Shown: positions 12,099 to 23,079 of the stretch, in pieces
How the letters are laid out: each line of letters starts with the position of its first letter
How positions within the stretch are numbered: the stretch's first letter is position 1
Source of the DNA: an uncultured Burkholderiales bacterium
GTDB lineage: Bacteria; Pseudomonadota; Gammaproteobacteria; Burkholderiales; Burkholderiaceae_C
Length of the DNA: 64,000 bases
Direction: 5' to 3'
NCBI GenBank assembly: GCA_903844385.1
Contig: CAIMTJ010000018.1
Span: 1-64,000 of the forward strand
Program-made: the position numbers and the translations under genes
The notes under the pieces: generated by a model
Seen by the model: the letters and a program-made list of their open reading frames with translations, nothing else
What the model was told of the DNA's origin: nothing
The model's database searches: none

Positions 12099-12925
12099 CC
12101 CATCCCCACGAACTGCCCCTCCAAAGCCTTCAGTTTTACTCAACGGCGCCTTATCCCTGCAGTTATTTGGAGGACCACGAGGCCAGATCACAAGTGGCCT
12201 CACCCGGGCACTTGATCAACAGCGACGTTTACTCTGACCTCGTGGGCAAGGGCTTTCGCCGCTCAGGGCTTTTCACCTACCGACCGCACTGCGACCATTG
12301 CCAGGCGTGCACCCCACTGCGCGTGTCTAGCCTTGCGTTCAAGCCCACGCGCAGTCAACAACGCGCTTGGCGAACACACCAAGACTTGGAGGTGCGGGTC
12401 TCGCGTTTGAGCTTTGTCAAAGAGCACTATGATCTGTACCTGAGCTACCAAGCCAGCCGGCACCAAGGCGGCGGCATGGACCAAGACAGCATGGACCAAT
12501 ATGCCCAGTTCTTGCTGCAGTCTCGGGTCAACTCCAGAATTGTGGAATTTCGCACCCGAGACACTCCCAGTGCCTCCACGGCATTGAACTCCAGCCTCAC
12601 TCCTGGCGTGAGTGGCGCCACCGACTCGAGCCCCCTGTCAAGCCAGCCCTTGAGCTCCAACTCGAGACTTCAAATGGTCTCGATTCTGGATGTCTTGAAC
12701 GATGGACTCTCCGCCGTTTACACCTTCTTTGACCCCCATGCCAAGGGCAGCCTGGGCACCTACAATGTGTTGTGGCAAATTGAGCAAGCGCGGCAAATGG
12801 GTCTGCCCTATGTCTATTTGGGTTATTTGATTGAAAAAAGCCAAAAAATGAGCTACAAATCGCTCTTCAAACCCCACGAACTGCTCCAAGATGGGATCTG
12901 GTCTGAGCCTGGCGCAGGCGCTTAA
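12095..12925 (+). CDS. bpt: Aspartate/glutamate leucyltransferase (arginyltransferase family)
   Basis: [41 protein letters not shown] start overlapping the aat stop; carries an unusual Ser/Thr-rich insertion. Confidence 0.94.
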   Translation: MTHPHELPLQSLQFYSTAPYPCSYLEDHEARSQVASPGHLINSDVYSDLVGKGFRRSGLFTYRPHCDHCQACTPLRVSSLAFKPTRSQQRAWRTHQDLEVRVSRLSFVKEHYDLYLSYQASRHQGGGMDQDSMDQYAQFLLQSRVNSRIVEFRTRDTPSASTALNSSLTPGVSGATDSSPLSSQPLSSNSRLQMVSILDVLNDGLSAVYTFFDPHAKGSLGTYNVLWQIEQARQMGLPYVYLGYLIEKSQKMSYKSLFKPHELLQDGIWSEPGAGA

Positions 12926-12976
12926 AAATACCAAAAAAGCTCAACCCTCCATTGGCAAAGCCAGTAAGATGTTGAC

Positions 12977-13816
12977 ATGAATTACAACAACAAGCTTGAT
13001 CGATCAGCGCACGATTCCAGTGGCGGCTCCCACGAGTTGGGCACGTCAGTGAGCTCGAACACGCTCACGCCCACTATCCAAGTTTTGCAACGCATGTTCA
13101 GCTTGATCGATCTCTTGGCCTCGCGCCAAGGCGCCATGAGCTTGAAAGAGATCAGCGAAAAAACCCTGCTTCACCCCTCCACCGCACATCGAATTTTGAA
13201 CGACCTCGCCATTGGACGTTATGTCGAGCGCGCCGATGTGGGGAGCTACCGATTGGGCCTGCGCTTGCTGGAATTGGGCAATGCGGTCAAAGAAAGGCTC
13301 AATGTGCGCGATGCGGCCTTGGAGCCCATGCGGGAGTTGCACCGCTTGATTGAGCAGTCGGTGAATTTAAGCCTGTGCCAAGGCGACGAGATCGTCTACA
13401 TCGAACGCGCTTACAGCGAGCGGTCTGGCATGCAAGTCGTGCGCGCCATTGGCGGGCATGCACCGCTGCACCTCACCTCTGTGGGCAAGCTTTTCTTGGC
13501 CACCCAAAACCCACAAGAGTTGCATGCCTACGCCCTTCGCACACAACTCAAGGGCAACACCAAAAATAGCCTCAACGACTTTGCCAAGTTGTCGCAAGAC
13601 CTGGAGAGGGTGAGAGAGAGTGGCGTCGCGCGCGACAATGAGGAATTGGAGCTTGGGGTGAAATGCATGGCGTGTGGCATTTATGACGACCAAGATCAGT
13701 TGGTGGCTGGACTGTCGATCTCTGCCCCAGCGGACCGACTCGATGAGATCTGGTTGGCCCAATTGCAAGAGACGGCGCGTCAAATCTCACACGCGCTGGG
13801 TCACCGCGAGGCTTAA
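12977..13816 (+). CDS. IclR family transcriptional regulator
   Basis: N-terminal HTH plus IclR effector domain (HLTSVGKLFLA, VARDNEELELGVKCMACGIYDD). Confidence 0.93.
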   Translation: MNYNNKLDRSAHDSSGGSHELGTSVSSNTLTPTIQVLQRMFSLIDLLASRQGAMSLKEISEKTLLHPSTAHRILNDLAIGRYVERADVGSYRLGLRLLELGNAVKERLNVRDAALEPMRELHRLIEQSVNLSLCQGDEIVYIERAYSERSGMQVVRAIGGHAPLHLTSVGKLFLATQNPQELHAYALRTQLKGNTKNSLNDFAKLSQDLERVRESGVARDNEELELGVKCMACGIYDDQDQLVAGLSISAPADRLDEIWLAQLQETARQISHALGHREA

Positions 13817-13870
13817 AGCGCCAGGCCAGTCACGCCGCCCCAAAGCCCTGGGGGCGGGAGGTACCAGCCG

Positions 13871-14911
13871 TTAACTTTGCGGCAAAATTCCCGAATGGTG
13901 CACTTCCACCCAATGGCGCACCCGCTCGGCATCGGCGATGCGGCTCAAACGACCGGCCGAATCCAACAGCACCATGATGAGGTGTCTGCCCGCAATTTTG
14001 GTTTGCATGACCAAGCACTGACCGGCTTCGCTGATATAGCCTGTTTTTTGCAGACCGATCTCCCAGTTGGGGTTTTTCACCAACCGGTTGGTGGTGTGAA
14101 AGCTCATGGGCCGGTTGCCCACTTCCACCGTGTAGCTCGGTGTCGTGGTGAAGTCTCTGAGCAAAGAGTCTTGATAGGCATGCCCCACCAAGGTGGCCAG
14201 GTCTTTGGCGCTCGACTGGTTCTTGCTCGACAAACCGGTGGGCTCATGGTAGTGCGTGTCCTTCATGCCCAGCAAAGTGGCCTTGTCGTTCATCTTTTGC
14301 ACGAAGGCCTCTAGGCCACCCGGAAATGTCCTGCCCAAGGCGTGGGCGGCTCGGTTTTCACTGGCCATCAGCGCCAAGTGCAGCATCTCCATGCGGGGCA
14401 ATGACGTGCCCACTTTGAGTCGAGATGAGCTATTTTTTTCGGTATCGACATCGTCTTGTGTGATGGTGAGCATCTCGTTCATATCGAGCTTGGCCTCACT
14501 CACCAACACCCCCGTCATCAATTTCGTGATGGAGGCAATGGGGAGGACGGCTTGATCGTTTTTGCTCAGCAGCACCTCGTTGGTGTCTTGGTCAATGACG
14601 TAAGCCACACTGGACTTCAAAGCCAAGTCGTCGCTGCCCTCGTGCAAGCCTGCCAACTGACCAAATGAGGGCTTCAAGGGAACATTCGCTGCCGCGCGAC
14701 GGGCGCGGTGGCTCAGTGGACGATGCGCGGCCTTGTGCGCTTTGAGGCTTGAGGCGCTCGAGACGGGTTCGTGGCTCTGCACAGCATGAGCCAACTGACC
14801 GCCACACAAAATCAGCAGTAGCGCGAACGCTCCCCAAAGTGTTTTGATCAACACGTTTCTCCAAATGTTGTCACGGATCGTCCAGTTGACAAGCGCTCGG
14901 CGAGTGCTCAT
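13871..14911 (-). CDS. pbpG: D-alanyl-D-alanine endopeptidase (PBP7-type, peptidase S11)
   Basis: SxxK in PIASITKLMTGVLV, SENRAAHALGRTFPGG, KTGYISEAG; ATG at 14911 or GTG at 14932. Confidence 0.9.
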   Translation of the reverse strand: MSTRRALVNWTIRDNIWRNVLIKTLWGAFALLLILCGGQLAHAVQSHEPVSSASSLKAHKAAHRPLSHRARRAAANVPLKPSFGQLAGLHEGSDDLALKSSVAYVIDQDTNEVLLSKNDQAVLPIASITKLMTGVLVSEAKLDMNEMLTITQDDVDTEKNSSSRLKVGTSLPRMEMLHLALMASENRAAHALGRTFPGGLEAFVQKMNDKATLLGMKDTHYHEPTGLSSKNQSSAKDLATLVGHAYQDSLLRDFTTTPSYTVEVGNRPMSFHTTNRLVKNPNWEIGLQKTGYISEAGQCLVMQTKIAGRHLIMVLLDSAGRLSRIADAERVRHWVEVHHSGILPQS

Positions 14912-15145
14912 CCGGATAGGTTTCGTGCTCACAGTATACCAAAATCAAAAAAACTTGCAAGATCATAGACTTGCATGATTTTTATGAGGTAAGACCCGCC
15001 CATGAACCCCTCCCTGGTTTGGCCAACACACCCAGACGCGAGCGCAGCCTGTCCTGCCCACGACCTGGTCTGATTGCCACAGGCCCGAGGCTTGGGACGC
15101 ATCCTGGTGCCATGGTCTGCCCATGACAGCCCCACCACGGGGAGC

Positions 15146-16045
15146 TCAGTGAGGGGGGGTGCGATGCGGCTCGGGCGCTTCTTTCTCGCTCAACTCCGGG
15201 TCGTGCAGGCCTTGCTCGTCGGGCTCATCGGTGGAGGTGCTGATGACACTCACCTGAATTCCCTTGGCTTTACGCCAAGCGTAAATCACGTAACCACTCA
15301 AGGCGTAGGCAACGAATAAAGAAAACAACACGATGGGGGGGTGAATATTGATGATGGCAATGAGCAAGGCCAAAAAAACGATGGTGGCAAAGGGCACGCT
15401 TTTTTTCATTTGCACGTCTTTGAAACTATAAAAGGGGGCGTTCGTGACCATGGTGAGTCCGGCCAAAAGGCTGAGCGCAAACATCACCCAAGACACTTGC
15501 TCGCCAGAAACACCCGCATCGTTGATCACCCAAATAAAGCCCGTGAGCACGGCCGCCGCTGCAGGCGAAGGCAAGCCCTGAAAGTAGCGCCTGTCCACCA
15601 CCTGTGTATTGACATTGAAACGCGCCAAACGAAGTGCGGCACAAGCGCAATACAAAAACGCAGCAATCCAGCCCCACCGCCCCAGCCCCTTGAGCGCCCA
15701 CTCGTAGGCAATGAGAGCGGGTGCTGCACCAAAGGAGACCATGTCCGAGAGTGAGTCCATTTGCTCACCAAAGGCACTTTGTGTGTTGGTCATGCGCGCA
15801 ACACGACCGTCCATGGCATCCAAAATCATGGCGCAAAACACCCCCATCGCAGCCAGATCAAATCGCTCATTCATGGCCATCACAATGGCATAAAAGCCAC
15901 CAAAGAGGGCCGCCAAGGTGACCAAATTGGGCAACATGTAAATGCCTTTTCTGGGCTTGGGCCGCAAGGGGTCGGGCGTCGGCGATAAGGTTTTGGTGCT
16001 TTTCATCTCCGCGGGCTTCTCACTGTTAGGGGCTCCCTCATTCAT
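15146..16045 (-). CDS. pssA: CDP-diacylglycerol--serine O-phosphatidyltransferase
   Basis: CDP-alcohol phosphotransferase motif DAMDGRVARMTNTQSAFGEQMDSLSDMVSFG. Confidence 0.95.
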   Translation of the reverse strand: MNEGAPNSEKPAEMKSTKTLSPTPDPLRPKPRKGIYMLPNLVTLAALFGGFYAIVMAMNERFDLAAMGVFCAMILDAMDGRVARMTNTQSAFGEQMDSLSDMVSFGAAPALIAYEWALKGLGRWGWIAAFLYCACAALRLARFNVNTQVVDRRYFQGLPSPAAAAVLTGFIWVINDAGVSGEQVSWVMFALSLLAGLTMVTNAPFYSFKDVQMKKSVPFATIVFLALLIAIINIHPPIVLFSLFVAYALSGYVIYAWRKAKGIQVSVISTSTDEPDEQGLHDPELSEKEAPEPHRTPPH

Positions 16046-16143
16046 AACATCCCCCGCGGCTCAAGCCACCAACGCAGCAACAGACTGCGCGAGAACAAGC
16101 CCGCAAAAGACAACGGCAGTGGCAACATGGGGCGCGCCTAGGA

Positions 16144-16791
16144 TCAAAGTTTGGCCAAAACAGTCATCGTGGCCTTGACCTTGTCACCGGGCGAGACTTT
16201 GACCGTGGCATCGATGGGCAGGTAAACATCCACCCGTGAGCCAAAGCGGATGAATCCGTAGCGCTCACCCTTGGTGAGGGTCTGACCGACTTGGGCGTAG
16301 CAAAGAATTCTCCTGGCAATCAAGCCCGCGACTTGCACCAAGGTGACGGTTTTGGCCTCGCCATGAAACTGCGCCTCAATCACCATGGCGTTGCGTTCGT
16401 TTTCACTCGACGCCTTGTCCAAGTCGGCGTTGAAGAACTGACCGGGCGAATAAGCAAGACTGGTCACCACACCGTCCACACTGGCGCGGTTGCTGTGGAC
16501 ATTAAAGACATTCATGAAAACGCTGATCAAAATGGCCTCACGCTGGGCATAAGGATCATGGGTCCTCTCGACCTTGATCACCCGCCCGTCTGCCGGAGCC
16601 AGCACCGCATCCACATCGTCTGGAATGGGGCGAGGCGGGTCGCGAAAGAATTGAATCACAAACACGGCCACCACATCCAGCGGCAAGCCCCAGGCCCAAG
16701 AGCCCCACCAATGCCCCAGACAGGCAAGTACAAGGCTCAGTGCAATGAAAGGCCAACCCTCTCGGGCCAACAGGGGGTGCGGATAGTTCAA
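16144..16791 (-). CDS. psd: Phosphatidylserine decarboxylase proenzyme
   Basis: [44 protein letters not shown]; start codon appears to be TTG with AGGAG upstream. Confidence 0.93.
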   Translation of the reverse strand: MNYPHPLLAREGWPFIALSLVLACLGHWWGSWAWGLPLDVVAVFVIQFFRDPPRPIPDDVDAVLAPADGRVIKVERTHDPYAQREAILISVFMNVFNVHSNRASVDGVVTSLAYSPGQFFNADLDKASSENERNAMVIEAQFHGEAKTVTLVQVAGLIARRILCYAQVGQTLTKGERYGFIRFGSRVDVYLPIDATVKVSPGDKVKATMTVLAKL

Positions 16792-16871
16792 GAGGCTCCT
16801 AGCGGACTACACAGTCACATGATGTTCACAATCCGACCATTGTAATGCCAATAGTGCGTTGTAAATGAGTT

Positions 16872-16909
16872 CAAAAGAGCTCTTTATTAAATTGGAGTGA
16901 GCTCTTTTG
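16872..16909. repeat. Perfect 11-bp inverted repeat (CAAAAGAGCTC … GAGCTCTTTTG) with 16-bp spacer
   Basis: Read directly from sequence, between psd start and ilvC terminator. Confidence 0.75.
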
Positions 16910-17054
16910 TATGCATTGTAGATCTCGCGCCCACGTATTGAAGTCGCAGTCGACTGGCTTTGGGCTTATTTCTCAGCCCCTGCCTTGAGCCGCCACACTC
17001 GAGCCCACCCCATCAGTCCATCTGAGCCGCCCAACGCTCCAGGGCAGGCCAAGA

Positions 17055-17084
17055 CGCAAAAAAGGGCCTGCACTGCAGGCCCTT
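17055..17084 (-). terminator. Rho-independent terminator after ilvC
   Basis: AAGGGCCTGC-ACT-GCAGGCCCTT stem followed on the minus strand by a U-rich run. Confidence 0.85.
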
Positions 17085-17146
17085 CAAAGAGCGTTGGGCT
17101 TGGGGCTAGCACGGGGTGAGCGCGCAGCCTGACTGAGACACTCGGA

Positions 17147-18178
<1,032 letters not shown>

Positions 18179-18233
18179 TTAGGGGTCAATTGTTCAACAA
18201 ACTCTTTAATCTTTCGCTCAGACAAGCGACCTA

Positions 18234-18725
18234 TTAAACTCTTAAAATCCGCTCACCTCGTCCAATGCCACAGGCCCCCGTGCGCACGGTCTCCAAAATT
18301 GAGGAGTGATCGATGGCTTGTAAAAACGCATCGTTTTTGGCCTGATCACCGGTGAGCTCCAAGGTGTAGCTCTTTTCGGTCACATCGATGATGCGGCCGC
18401 GAAAAATATCGGCCATGCGCTTCATCTCTTCGCGCTCTTTGCCCACTGCCCTCACTTTGACGAGCATCATCTCGCGCTCGGTGTAGGGGCCTTCGGTCAA
18501 ATCCACCACCTTCACAACCTCAATGAGTCGGTTCAAGTGCTTGGTGATTTGTTCAATCACGTCATCGGATCCACTGGTTTGAATCGTCATGCGCGAGAGC
18601 GACGCATCTTCGGTGGGCGCCACCGACAAGGACTCAATGTTGTAGCCCCTGGCTGAAAACAGCCCCACCACCCTGGAGAGTGCGCCGGGTTCGTTTTCCA
18701 GCAAGACCGAAATGATGTGTTTCAT
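18234..18725 (-). CDS. ilvN: Acetolactate synthase small (regulatory) subunit
   Basis: 163 aa ACT-domain protein, MKHIISVLLENEPGALSRVVGLFSARGYNIESL. Confidence 0.97.
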   Translation of the reverse strand: MKHIISVLLENEPGALSRVVGLFSARGYNIESLSVAPTEDASLSRMTIQTSGSDDVIEQITKHLNRLIEVVKVVDLTEGPYTEREMMLVKVRAVGKEREEMKRMADIFRGRIIDVTEKSYTLELTGDQAKNDAFLQAIDHSSILETVRTGACGIGRGERILRV

Positions 18726-18927
18726 AAAAATATCCTCTTGTTGTGACCCTCCCCTTGCGGCGGTAACCCCAAGGCTTGGTCAGCAATAGATCATTCAAAC
18801 CATTCAAAAATCAACAATTCAGTTGTCGAGAAAGACCCCAGTGTGCACAAAGGGTATTCGTGATGAGAGGGGGATTTCATCTCCAACCGAGGGTTTTGGC
18901 CGGCACCGCGGTGCAGACCCACTTGCA

Positions 18928-20715
18928 TTACAAATCCTCGCTGCCCATGAGCATCTCCGTGATGCCCTTGCCCGCTTGGACCATCGGAAAGACGTTCTCG
19001 GTTTGATCGGTCCTGAAGTCCATGAACACCGTTCTGTCTTTGAGACGACGCGCTTCGCGAAGAGCGGGTTCTACATCCTCGTGCCTCTCAATGAGCAAAC
19101 CCACATGTCCATAAGCCTCGGCCAATTTCACGAAATCAGGCAAAGCGTCCATGTAGCTGTGGCTGTAGCGGCCTGAGTATTCGATTTCTTGCCACTGACG
19201 CACCATGCCGAGATAGCGGTTGTTGAGGGCCACAATTTTGATGGGGGTGTTGTACTGCAAACAAGTGGAGAGCTCTTGGATGCACATCTGCACCGAGCCT
19301 TCACCCGTCACACAAAACACCTCCGCATCGGGCTTGGCCAGCTTGACCCCCATGGCATAAGGGATCCCCACGCCCATGGTGCCCAAACCGCCAGAGTTGA
19401 TCCAACGCCGGGGTTCATCAAAGCGGTAATACTGAGCGGCCCACATCTGGTGCTGGCCCACATCGGAGGTGATGTAGGTGTCTTGGTCCTTGGTCATATT
19501 CCAAAGTGTCTCGACCACATACTGGGGTTTGATCACAGAGGTGTTGGCTCGGTCATAGTCCAAACAATGGCGATCGCGCCACTGGGCGATGGTGCTCCAC
19601 CAAGCAGCGAGCGACTGGGGGTCGATGCGCTCTTTGTGCTCGTGCAACATGTTCAGCATCTCGGTGAGCACCGCTTTGACATCGCCCACAATCGGCACGT
19701 CCACCTTCACCCGCTTGGAGATGCTCGAAGGATCGATGTCAATGTGGATGATTTTTCGCTCGTTTTGGGCGAAATGTTTGGGGTTACCAATGACGCGGTC
19801 ATCAAAGCGCGCGCCCACAGCGAGCAAGACATCGCAGTGCTGCATGGCGTTGTTGGCCTCAATGGTGCCGTGCATGCCAAGCATGCCTAAGAATTTGGGG
19901 TCGCTCGCGGGGTAGGCGCCCAAGCCCATCAAGGTGTTGGTACACGGCACGCCCAAGGCATCGACCAAGGTCCTGAGTTCTTGCGAGGCGTTGGAGAGCA
20001 GCACACCACCGCCCGTGTAAATGTAGGGGCGCTTGGCGCTCAAGAGCATCTGCAAGGCTTTTCTGATTTGTCCCCCGTGGCCTTTTCTGACTGGGTTGTA
20101 AGAGCGCATCTCCACCGGATGGTGGTCTGGCACGTACATTGTTTTGTTGAATGACACGTCCTTGGGGATGTCCACCACCACAGGACCTGGTCGACCGGTC
20201 TTGGCAATGTGAAAGGCCTTTTTGATCGTTTGCGCCAAGTCTTTGACGTCTTTGACCAAAAAGTTGTGTTTGACAATGGGTCGCGTGATCCCTACGGTGT
20301 CGCACTCTTGAAAAGCATCGAGCCCAATGGCATGGGTGGGCACTTGACCGGTGATGATCACCAAGGGAATGCTGTCCATGTAAGCCGTGGCAATGCCCGT
20401 CACCGCATTGGTGACACCGGGCCCGGACGTGACCAAGGCCACACCGACATCGCCCGTGGCCCGGGCATAGCCATCGGCCGCGTGCACGGCGGCTTGCTCG
20501 TGGCGAACGAGCACGTGTTGAATGGTGTCTTGTTTGTAAAGAGCGTCGTAAATATAGAGAACCGCCCCGCCAGGGTAGCCCCACAGATATTTGACGTTTT
20601 CGGCCTGCAAGGCCTTGACCATGATCTCTGAGCCCATGAGCTCCATGGCGGCTTCATGATGTTCGCCAGAAGCCACGGCGCTGGCAGCGTTGAGCTGCGC
20701 TTTATTGATTTCCAT
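18928..20715 (-). CDS. ilvB: Acetolactate synthase large (catalytic) subunit
   Basis: ThDP enzyme, GYPGGAVLYIYDALY, GDVGVALVTSGPGVTNAVTGIATAYMDSIP. Confidence 0.97.
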   Translation of the reverse strand: MEINKAQLNAASAVASGEHHEAAMELMGSEIMVKALQAENVKYLWGYPGGAVLYIYDALYKQDTIQHVLVRHEQAAVHAADGYARATGDVGVALVTSGPGVTNAVTGIATAYMDSIPLVIITGQVPTHAIGLDAFQECDTVGITRPIVKHNFLVKDVKDLAQTIKKAFHIAKTGRPGPVVVDIPKDVSFNKTMYVPDHHPVEMRSYNPVRKGHGGQIRKALQMLLSAKRPYIYTGGGVLLSNASQELRTLVDALGVPCTNTLMGLGAYPASDPKFLGMLGMHGTIEANNAMQHCDVLLAVGARFDDRVIGNPKHFAQNERKIIHIDIDPSSISKRVKVDVPIVGDVKAVLTEMLNMLHEHKERIDPQSLAAWWSTIAQWRDRHCLDYDRANTSVIKPQYVVETLWNMTKDQDTYITSDVGQHQMWAAQYYRFDEPRRWINSGGLGTMGVGIPYAMGVKLAKPDAEVFCVTGEGSVQMCIQELSTCLQYNTPIKIVALNNRYLGMVRQWQEIEYSGRYSHSYMDALPDFVKLAEAYGHVGLLIERHEDVEPALREARRLKDRTVFMDFRTDQTENVFPMVQAGKGITEMLMGSEDL

Positions 20716-20893
20716 GTTAAACCTTTGTGAATTTCAGACAGAAAAACGCTGGGGTGCCTTTGGGCGAGTTCTCTTGAAACCGCTGCAAGACTTGAGACCT
20801 GAGGCCATGAACGCTGCAGTGCGTTGTGCCCAGATCCGTTTCGACGTATTTCTCAATACGAAGCCTTCGATTATGACACCGTTTTTAATCAAA

Positions 20894-20943
20894 CAGTGTT
20901 GTTCCCACAACACTGCCCCTCCTCGTTCACGCAAAAGGAGGGG
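20894..20943 (-). promoter_or_regulatory. Two abutting stem-loops in the ilvB upstream region
   Basis: CAGTGTTG-6-CAACACTG (20894-20915) and CCCCTCCT-12-AGGAGGGG (20916-20943). Confidence 0.4.
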
Positions 20944-21075
20944 GGCTGAGCGCGCAGGACGATGAAATGAGCAAGCCGTGAGCGGCAAAAAAACAAGCCC
21001 CATTGAGCTCTAAGCCCCGCTTGGGGGCGAGAAGCCCTCTACAATGCGACATCTGTCATTGAACACCGCCTCACT

Positions 21076-21642
21076 TTGGCCACCGAACAAGAACTCTCTG
21101 ACTTTTTGATCAGCGTTGAAAAACGAGCCTTCAAACGCTCTCTCTACCATGTGAGAGACGCGGAAGCCGCGCTTGATATTGTTCAAGACAGCATGATGAA
21201 ACTTTGTGAGCATTACAGCAACAAAAGTGTCACCGAACTTCCCATGTTGTTCCAGCGCATTCTCTCCAACACGACACTCGATTGGTTCAGGCGGCAAAAA
21301 ACCAAACACGCCTTGTTCTCCAATTTCAATGAGTTCGAGAGCGATAGCCAGGACCCAGACTTTGATTTTTTAGAGGTCAATGCATCCTCCTCCGGGATGG
21401 CGCAAAGCGACAGCGCAGAAAACATCCTCTCCCAAGCCCAAAACGTGGCCGAAATCGAAGAAGAAATAAAAAAGTTGCCCGCACGTCAACGCGAAGCCTT
21501 CCTATTGCGTTATTGGGAGGAGCTCGACGTTTCTGAGACCGCTGCAGCCATGGGCTGTTCGGTCGGTAGCGTAAAAACACATTGCTCTCGCGCCATTCAG
21601 GCACTATATTCAGCACTCAAGGCCAAAGGAATTCAACCATGA
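21076..21642 (+). CDS. RNA polymerase sigma-70 family factor (ECF-like)
   Basis: Region 2 DAEAALDIVQDSMMKLCEHY and region 4 LPARQREAFLLRYWEELDVSETAAAMGCSVGSVKTHCSRAIQAL. Confidence 0.92.
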   Translation: MATEQELSDFLISVEKRAFKRSLYHVRDAEAALDIVQDSMMKLCEHYSNKSVTELPMLFQRILSNTTLDWFRRQKTKHALFSNFNEFESDSQDPDFDFLEVNASSSGMAQSDSAENILSQAQNVAEIEEEIKKLPARQREAFLLRYWEELDVSETAAAMGCSVGSVKTHCSRAIQALYSALKAKGIQP

Positions 21643-22082
21643 CAACAAATTTCACAATACGAAATAATGTTGAAACCCAACTCGCAAAGCGATGGGTGCA
21701 CGGTTTGGACGCGTCCCTTGAGAGCTTGCCTCACCATGTCAATGAGCGGCTGCGTGTGGCTCGCCTCAAGGCGCTTGGCATGCGGCGTGTACAAGTCCAA
21801 CAATTGGCCAGCCACATGAATGTGCAGGGGGGAGCGGCCGTGTTATCGGGCCACGATGACGATCGCAGTGGGTGGTCGCGTTTGGCGTCCTTCTTGCCAC
21901 TGCTCGCTTTGTTGGCCGGCTTGATTGCGATTCATGACTTCCAAAACGACTCCAATGCTCACAAATTGGCCGACATCGACCAAGCCTTGCTGTTGGATGA
22001 TTTGCCACCCGATGCGTATATGGATCCTGGTTTTTTGAAATTTTTGAGTGTTCCCAGCAGCACCCAGCAAGCCCAGCCCTAA
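21639..22082 (+). CDS. DUF3619-like single-TM protein, candidate anti-sigma partner
   Basis: ATGA overlap with sigma factor; one TM segment (LASFLPLLALLAGLIAI). Confidence 0.75.
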   Translation: MTTNFTIRNNVETQLAKRWVHGLDASLESLPHHVNERLRVARLKALGMRRVQVQQLASHMNVQGGAAVLSGHDDDRSGWSRLASFLPLLALLAGLIAIHDFQNDSNAHKLADIDQALLLDDLPPDAYMDPGFLKFLSVPSSTQQAQP

Positions 22083-22095
22083 CCCAGCCCGCAGC

Positions 22096-23028
22096 ATGCC
22101 CTTCTCCCGTGGACCGCTTATTGTCAAATTTTCCCTGAGTCCCCAATCCCTGGGCTCTGGAGCGGGCCAAGTCGCACAGCGGGGCGCCATGATGGTGAGC
22201 GAGCTTGCCCGCAGCGTATCAGCGGCCCGAGCCTGGCTCGTGTCCTCAAGCCCCCGGCCATCTTTACGCCTGGCCTTGCTGGCCACACTGGGGCTAACGC
22301 TTTGCCTGGCGATTCAAGCCCAGAGCCCAGCCCCCAATCCCAATCCCAGCCCCAACGCCAACATGAACGCTGGCACCTCCAGCAGTGACTCGACATCGAG
22401 CAGCACCTCGACCAATTCCAGCACAAGCAGGACGGCCAACTCGTCCGTGAATGACGCCAGCGCTGAGGTGGGCGTCAAAACCATGCCCCCACTGGCTGCA
22501 CCCACATCACCGAGCAGTTCTGGCCCAAGACCAAGCCCGAGCCACCCGTTGTGGGGAGAATTGACCGCGCCGCAGCAACTCGCCTTGCAGCCCTTGAACC
22601 TGTTGTGGAGTGGCATCACCCAAGGGCAAAAAAGAAAATGGCTGGCCCTCGTTGACAACTTCTCCAGCCTCAACCCCAAAGACCAAGAAAAACTGCAGCA
22701 ACGCATGCACCAATGGGCCAGCTTGAGCACCCAAGAAAGAGCCCAAGCGCGGGTGATTTTCTCGCAGGTTCAACAACTCTCGGGCGATGATCGTTTGAGC
22801 AAATGGCAAGCCTACGAGGCCTTGGAGCCGACAGAAAAAACCAAGCTGGCCAACTCCACCAAAATGCTCCCCAACAGCGCTGCCATCTCACCCGCCCCCT
22901 TGGCACTGCACCCCACAGCGTCGGTCAATTTACTCTTTCCCGAGTCCTTCAGCAGCACCCGACTGGAGACCGAACAGCTCTTGCGTAAAACCCTCTTGCC
23001 CCCAAAGCCTCAGCCCCCCTCGCCTTGA
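22096..23028 (+). CDS. DUF3106-like exported protein with low-complexity Pro/Ser linker
   Basis: Signal-peptide-like RLALLATLGLTLCLAIQAQS; Q/W-rich repeats of the DUF3106 type; start uncertain. Confidence 0.7.
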   Translation: MPFSRGPLIVKFSLSPQSLGSGAGQVAQRGAMMVSELARSVSAARAWLVSSSPRPSLRLALLATLGLTLCLAIQAQSPAPNPNPSPNANMNAGTSSSDSTSSSTSTNSSTSRTANSSVNDASAEVGVKTMPPLAAPTSPSSSGPRPSPSHPLWGELTAPQQLALQPLNLLWSGITQGQKRKWLALVDNFSSLNPKDQEKLQQRMHQWASLSTQERAQARVIFSQVQQLSGDDRLSKWQAYEALEPTEKTKLANSTKMLPNSAAISPAPLALHPTASVNLLFPESFSSTRLETEQLLRKTLLPPKPQPPSP

Positions 23029-23079
23029 GCGCCAGGCCTGAGGCTCAGGCACAGGCCCCAAGCGAGACTTGAGCCCCCA

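Noticed and set aside
20734-20808. Short ORF MASGLKSCSGFKRTRPKAPQRFSV* just upstream of ilvB, considered as attenuator leader peptide
   Set aside because: No run of Leu/Val/Ile codons; not enough evidence for an attenuation peptide
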